Part shown: positions 51,683-52,475 of the stretch, piece after piece
Numbering within the stretch: the stretch's first letter is position 1
How the letters are laid out: each line of letters begins with the position of its first letter
Assembly: GCA_035392025.1 (NCBI GenBank)
Contig: DAOPMC010000003.1
Coordinates: 1-52,475, forward strand
Reading direction: 5' to 3'
DNA from: DAOPMC01 sp035392025
GTDB lineage: Bacteria > Bacillota_I > Bacilli_A > RF39 > UBA660
Length of the DNA stretch: 52,475 bases
The notes under the pieces: model-generated
Seen by the model: the letters and a program-made list of their open reading frames with translations, nothing else
Database searches by the model: none
Told to the model about the DNA's origin: nothing
Made by a program: the position numbers and the translations under genes

Positions 51683-52460
51683 TTTTTATATCACCAATTA
51701 TTAAATCAATAACTCTATTCTCATCTACTGTTCCACCTTTGGCTAGACATCCTCTTTTTTTGCCAATGATCTCAAGAGCTTCATAATATGATTCAGTATC
51801 ATAGTTATCTAAATTGTATTCATTTTTCAATATATTCGAATAATACTTATATAACATAGTAAGTATATAATCTACCACACTTTCTTTCGGTAAAATTTCT
51901 TCTTTGATAGCAGTCATAGACGCAAGGTTATTGGCAACTATTTTATTATCAAATTTAGGCCATAAAATTCCTGGAGAATCAAGTAAATCTATATCATTTG
52001 AAATTCTAATCCAATTTAAATTTTTAGTAACCCCTGGTCTATTACCAACACCTGCTACTTTTTTGCCAACTAATTTATTGATAAAAGTGCTCTTTCCAAC
52101 ATTTGGAATTCCAAGAACAAGCACCTTTATTTTTTTTTCTTTCAAGCCTTTGCTTATCCTTTTTTCTTGATTGTCTTTTTCTAAAGTATGAGTTATCTCA
52201 ATAATTTTATCAACATTCCCATGAATTAAATCACATGGGAATACTCTATATCCTTTATCTTCATACATTTTAATATATTTATCAGTCTCTTTTTTGTCAC
52301 ATAAGTCATATTTAGAAAAAATTAATATTCTATTCTTGTTTTTTATCAAATCATCTATATCTGGTATTTTAGATGATAACGGAATTCTAGCATCTATTAT
52401 TTCATAAATAACATCTATTAAATCAATTTTTTCTTTAATTTCGCGTTTAGTTTTTGCCAT
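51642..52460 (-). CDS. rbgA: Ribosome biogenesis GTPase RbgA (YlqF)
   Basis: 272 residues. Circularly permuted GTPase: IFSKYDLCD (G4-like) comes before LGIPNVGKSTFINKL (P-loop) and LLDSPGILWP (G3), as in YlqF/RbgA. It helps to mature the 50S subunit. The order rbgA-rnhB-topA is typical of Bacilli. Start ATG 52460; only 15 nt of the upstream region are in the window. Confidence 0.95.
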   Translation of the reverse strand: MAKTKREIKEKIDLIDVIYEIIDARIPLSSKIPDIDDLIKNKNRILIFSKYDLCDKKETDKYIKMYEDKGYRVFPCDLIHGNVDKIIEITHTLEKDNQEKRISKGLKEKKIKVLVLGIPNVGKSTFINKLVGKKVAGVGNRPGVTKNLNWIRISNDIDLLDSPGILWPKFDNKIVANNLASMTAIKEEILPKESVVDYILTMLYKYYSNILKNEYNLDNYDTESYYEALEIIGKKRGCLAKGGTVDENRVIDLIIGDIKNEKIKGITFDRYE

Positions 52461-52475
52461 ATGGCCTGGGTACCA

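Noticed and set aside
1..52475. tRNA, rRNA genes or riboswitches
   Set aside because: No cloverleaf, conserved rRNA stretch or known riboswitch core was recognised in the gaps; the integration target is a protein gene. A covariance-model scan was not possible here.
1..52475. Mycoplasma-type code with TGA as tryptophan
   Set aside because: Tryptophan is encoded by TGG in the genes checked, and full-length conserved proteins (topA, rsmH, pbpB) read through with TGA as a stop.

Overview
The window is AT-rich, roughly 70% or more by eye, and almost every gene lies on the minus strand. The flanking chromosome reads, in the direction of transcription: rbgA, rnhB, topA, three or four small membrane or secreted proteins, then mraZ-rsmH-ftsL-pbpB and a second PASTA-bearing penicillin-binding protein. 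The second protein sits where Bacillus has spoVD. This order, the very low GC, and a MraZ operator of four AGTGG boxes at 10-nt spacing point to an uncultured low-GC Bacillota (Bacilli/Erysipelotrichia or a relative of Mollicutes). The exact lineage cannot be read from the sequence.

A 39.6-kb integrative and conjugative element (ICE; about 711-40342) is inserted inside the second PBP gene. Joining the two chromosomal flanks at a shared CA dinucleotide restores an uninterrupted 640-codon reading frame. Both element ends carry arms of one inverted repeat, symmetric about that CA, as expected for attP of a large serine recombinase. The recombinase gene lies at the left end. Its stop codon is supplied by the host gene.

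Element layout from left to right (transcription runs right to left): recombinase and two small genes (0.7-3.4 kb); a 2182-residue methyltransferase/SNF2-helicase polyvalent protein (3.6-10.2 kb); coupling protein (10.2-12.2 kb); XRE regulator; HUH relaxase with two ribbon-helix-helix partners and an oriT-like region of hairpins and six TGACACYA boxes (13.3-15.5 kb); a type IV secretion block of M23 hydrolase, VirB4, VirB3/PrgI-like, VirB6-like and VirB2-like proteins (15.5-21.6 kb); two pilin-like fusion proteins (22.0-23.7 kb); SSB; a Tad-like pilus operon of CpaF ATPase, two TadB/C-like membrane proteins, small membrane proteins, two secreted proteins and a 45-residue pilin-like protein (25.9-33.1 kb); regulators and promoters (33.2-34.7 kb); and a diversity-generating retroelement, DGR (34.7-39.3 kb). 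A divergent XRE regulator closes the right end.

The most striking content is the DGR and what it diversifies. Reverse transcriptase, Avd, a 121-bp template repeat (TR) and a 121-bp variable repeat (VR) are all present. TR and VR differ at 15 positions. All 15 fall on TR adenines (15 of 29 A, 0 of 92 other bases). The VR is the 3' end of a gene for a prepilin-like protein (G|FTLIE motif) with a C-terminal FGE-sulfatase/C-type-lectin-like domain. A free-standing MutS domain-I protein that keeps the FYE mismatch motif is encoded just upstream. Together with the Tad-like motor, the 45-residue pilin and its two fusion paralogues (one with BspA-type leucine-rich repeats), the element looks like a conjugative island with a modular, partly hypermutable surface-display apparatus. 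It also switches a cell-wall gene off when integrated and on when excised.
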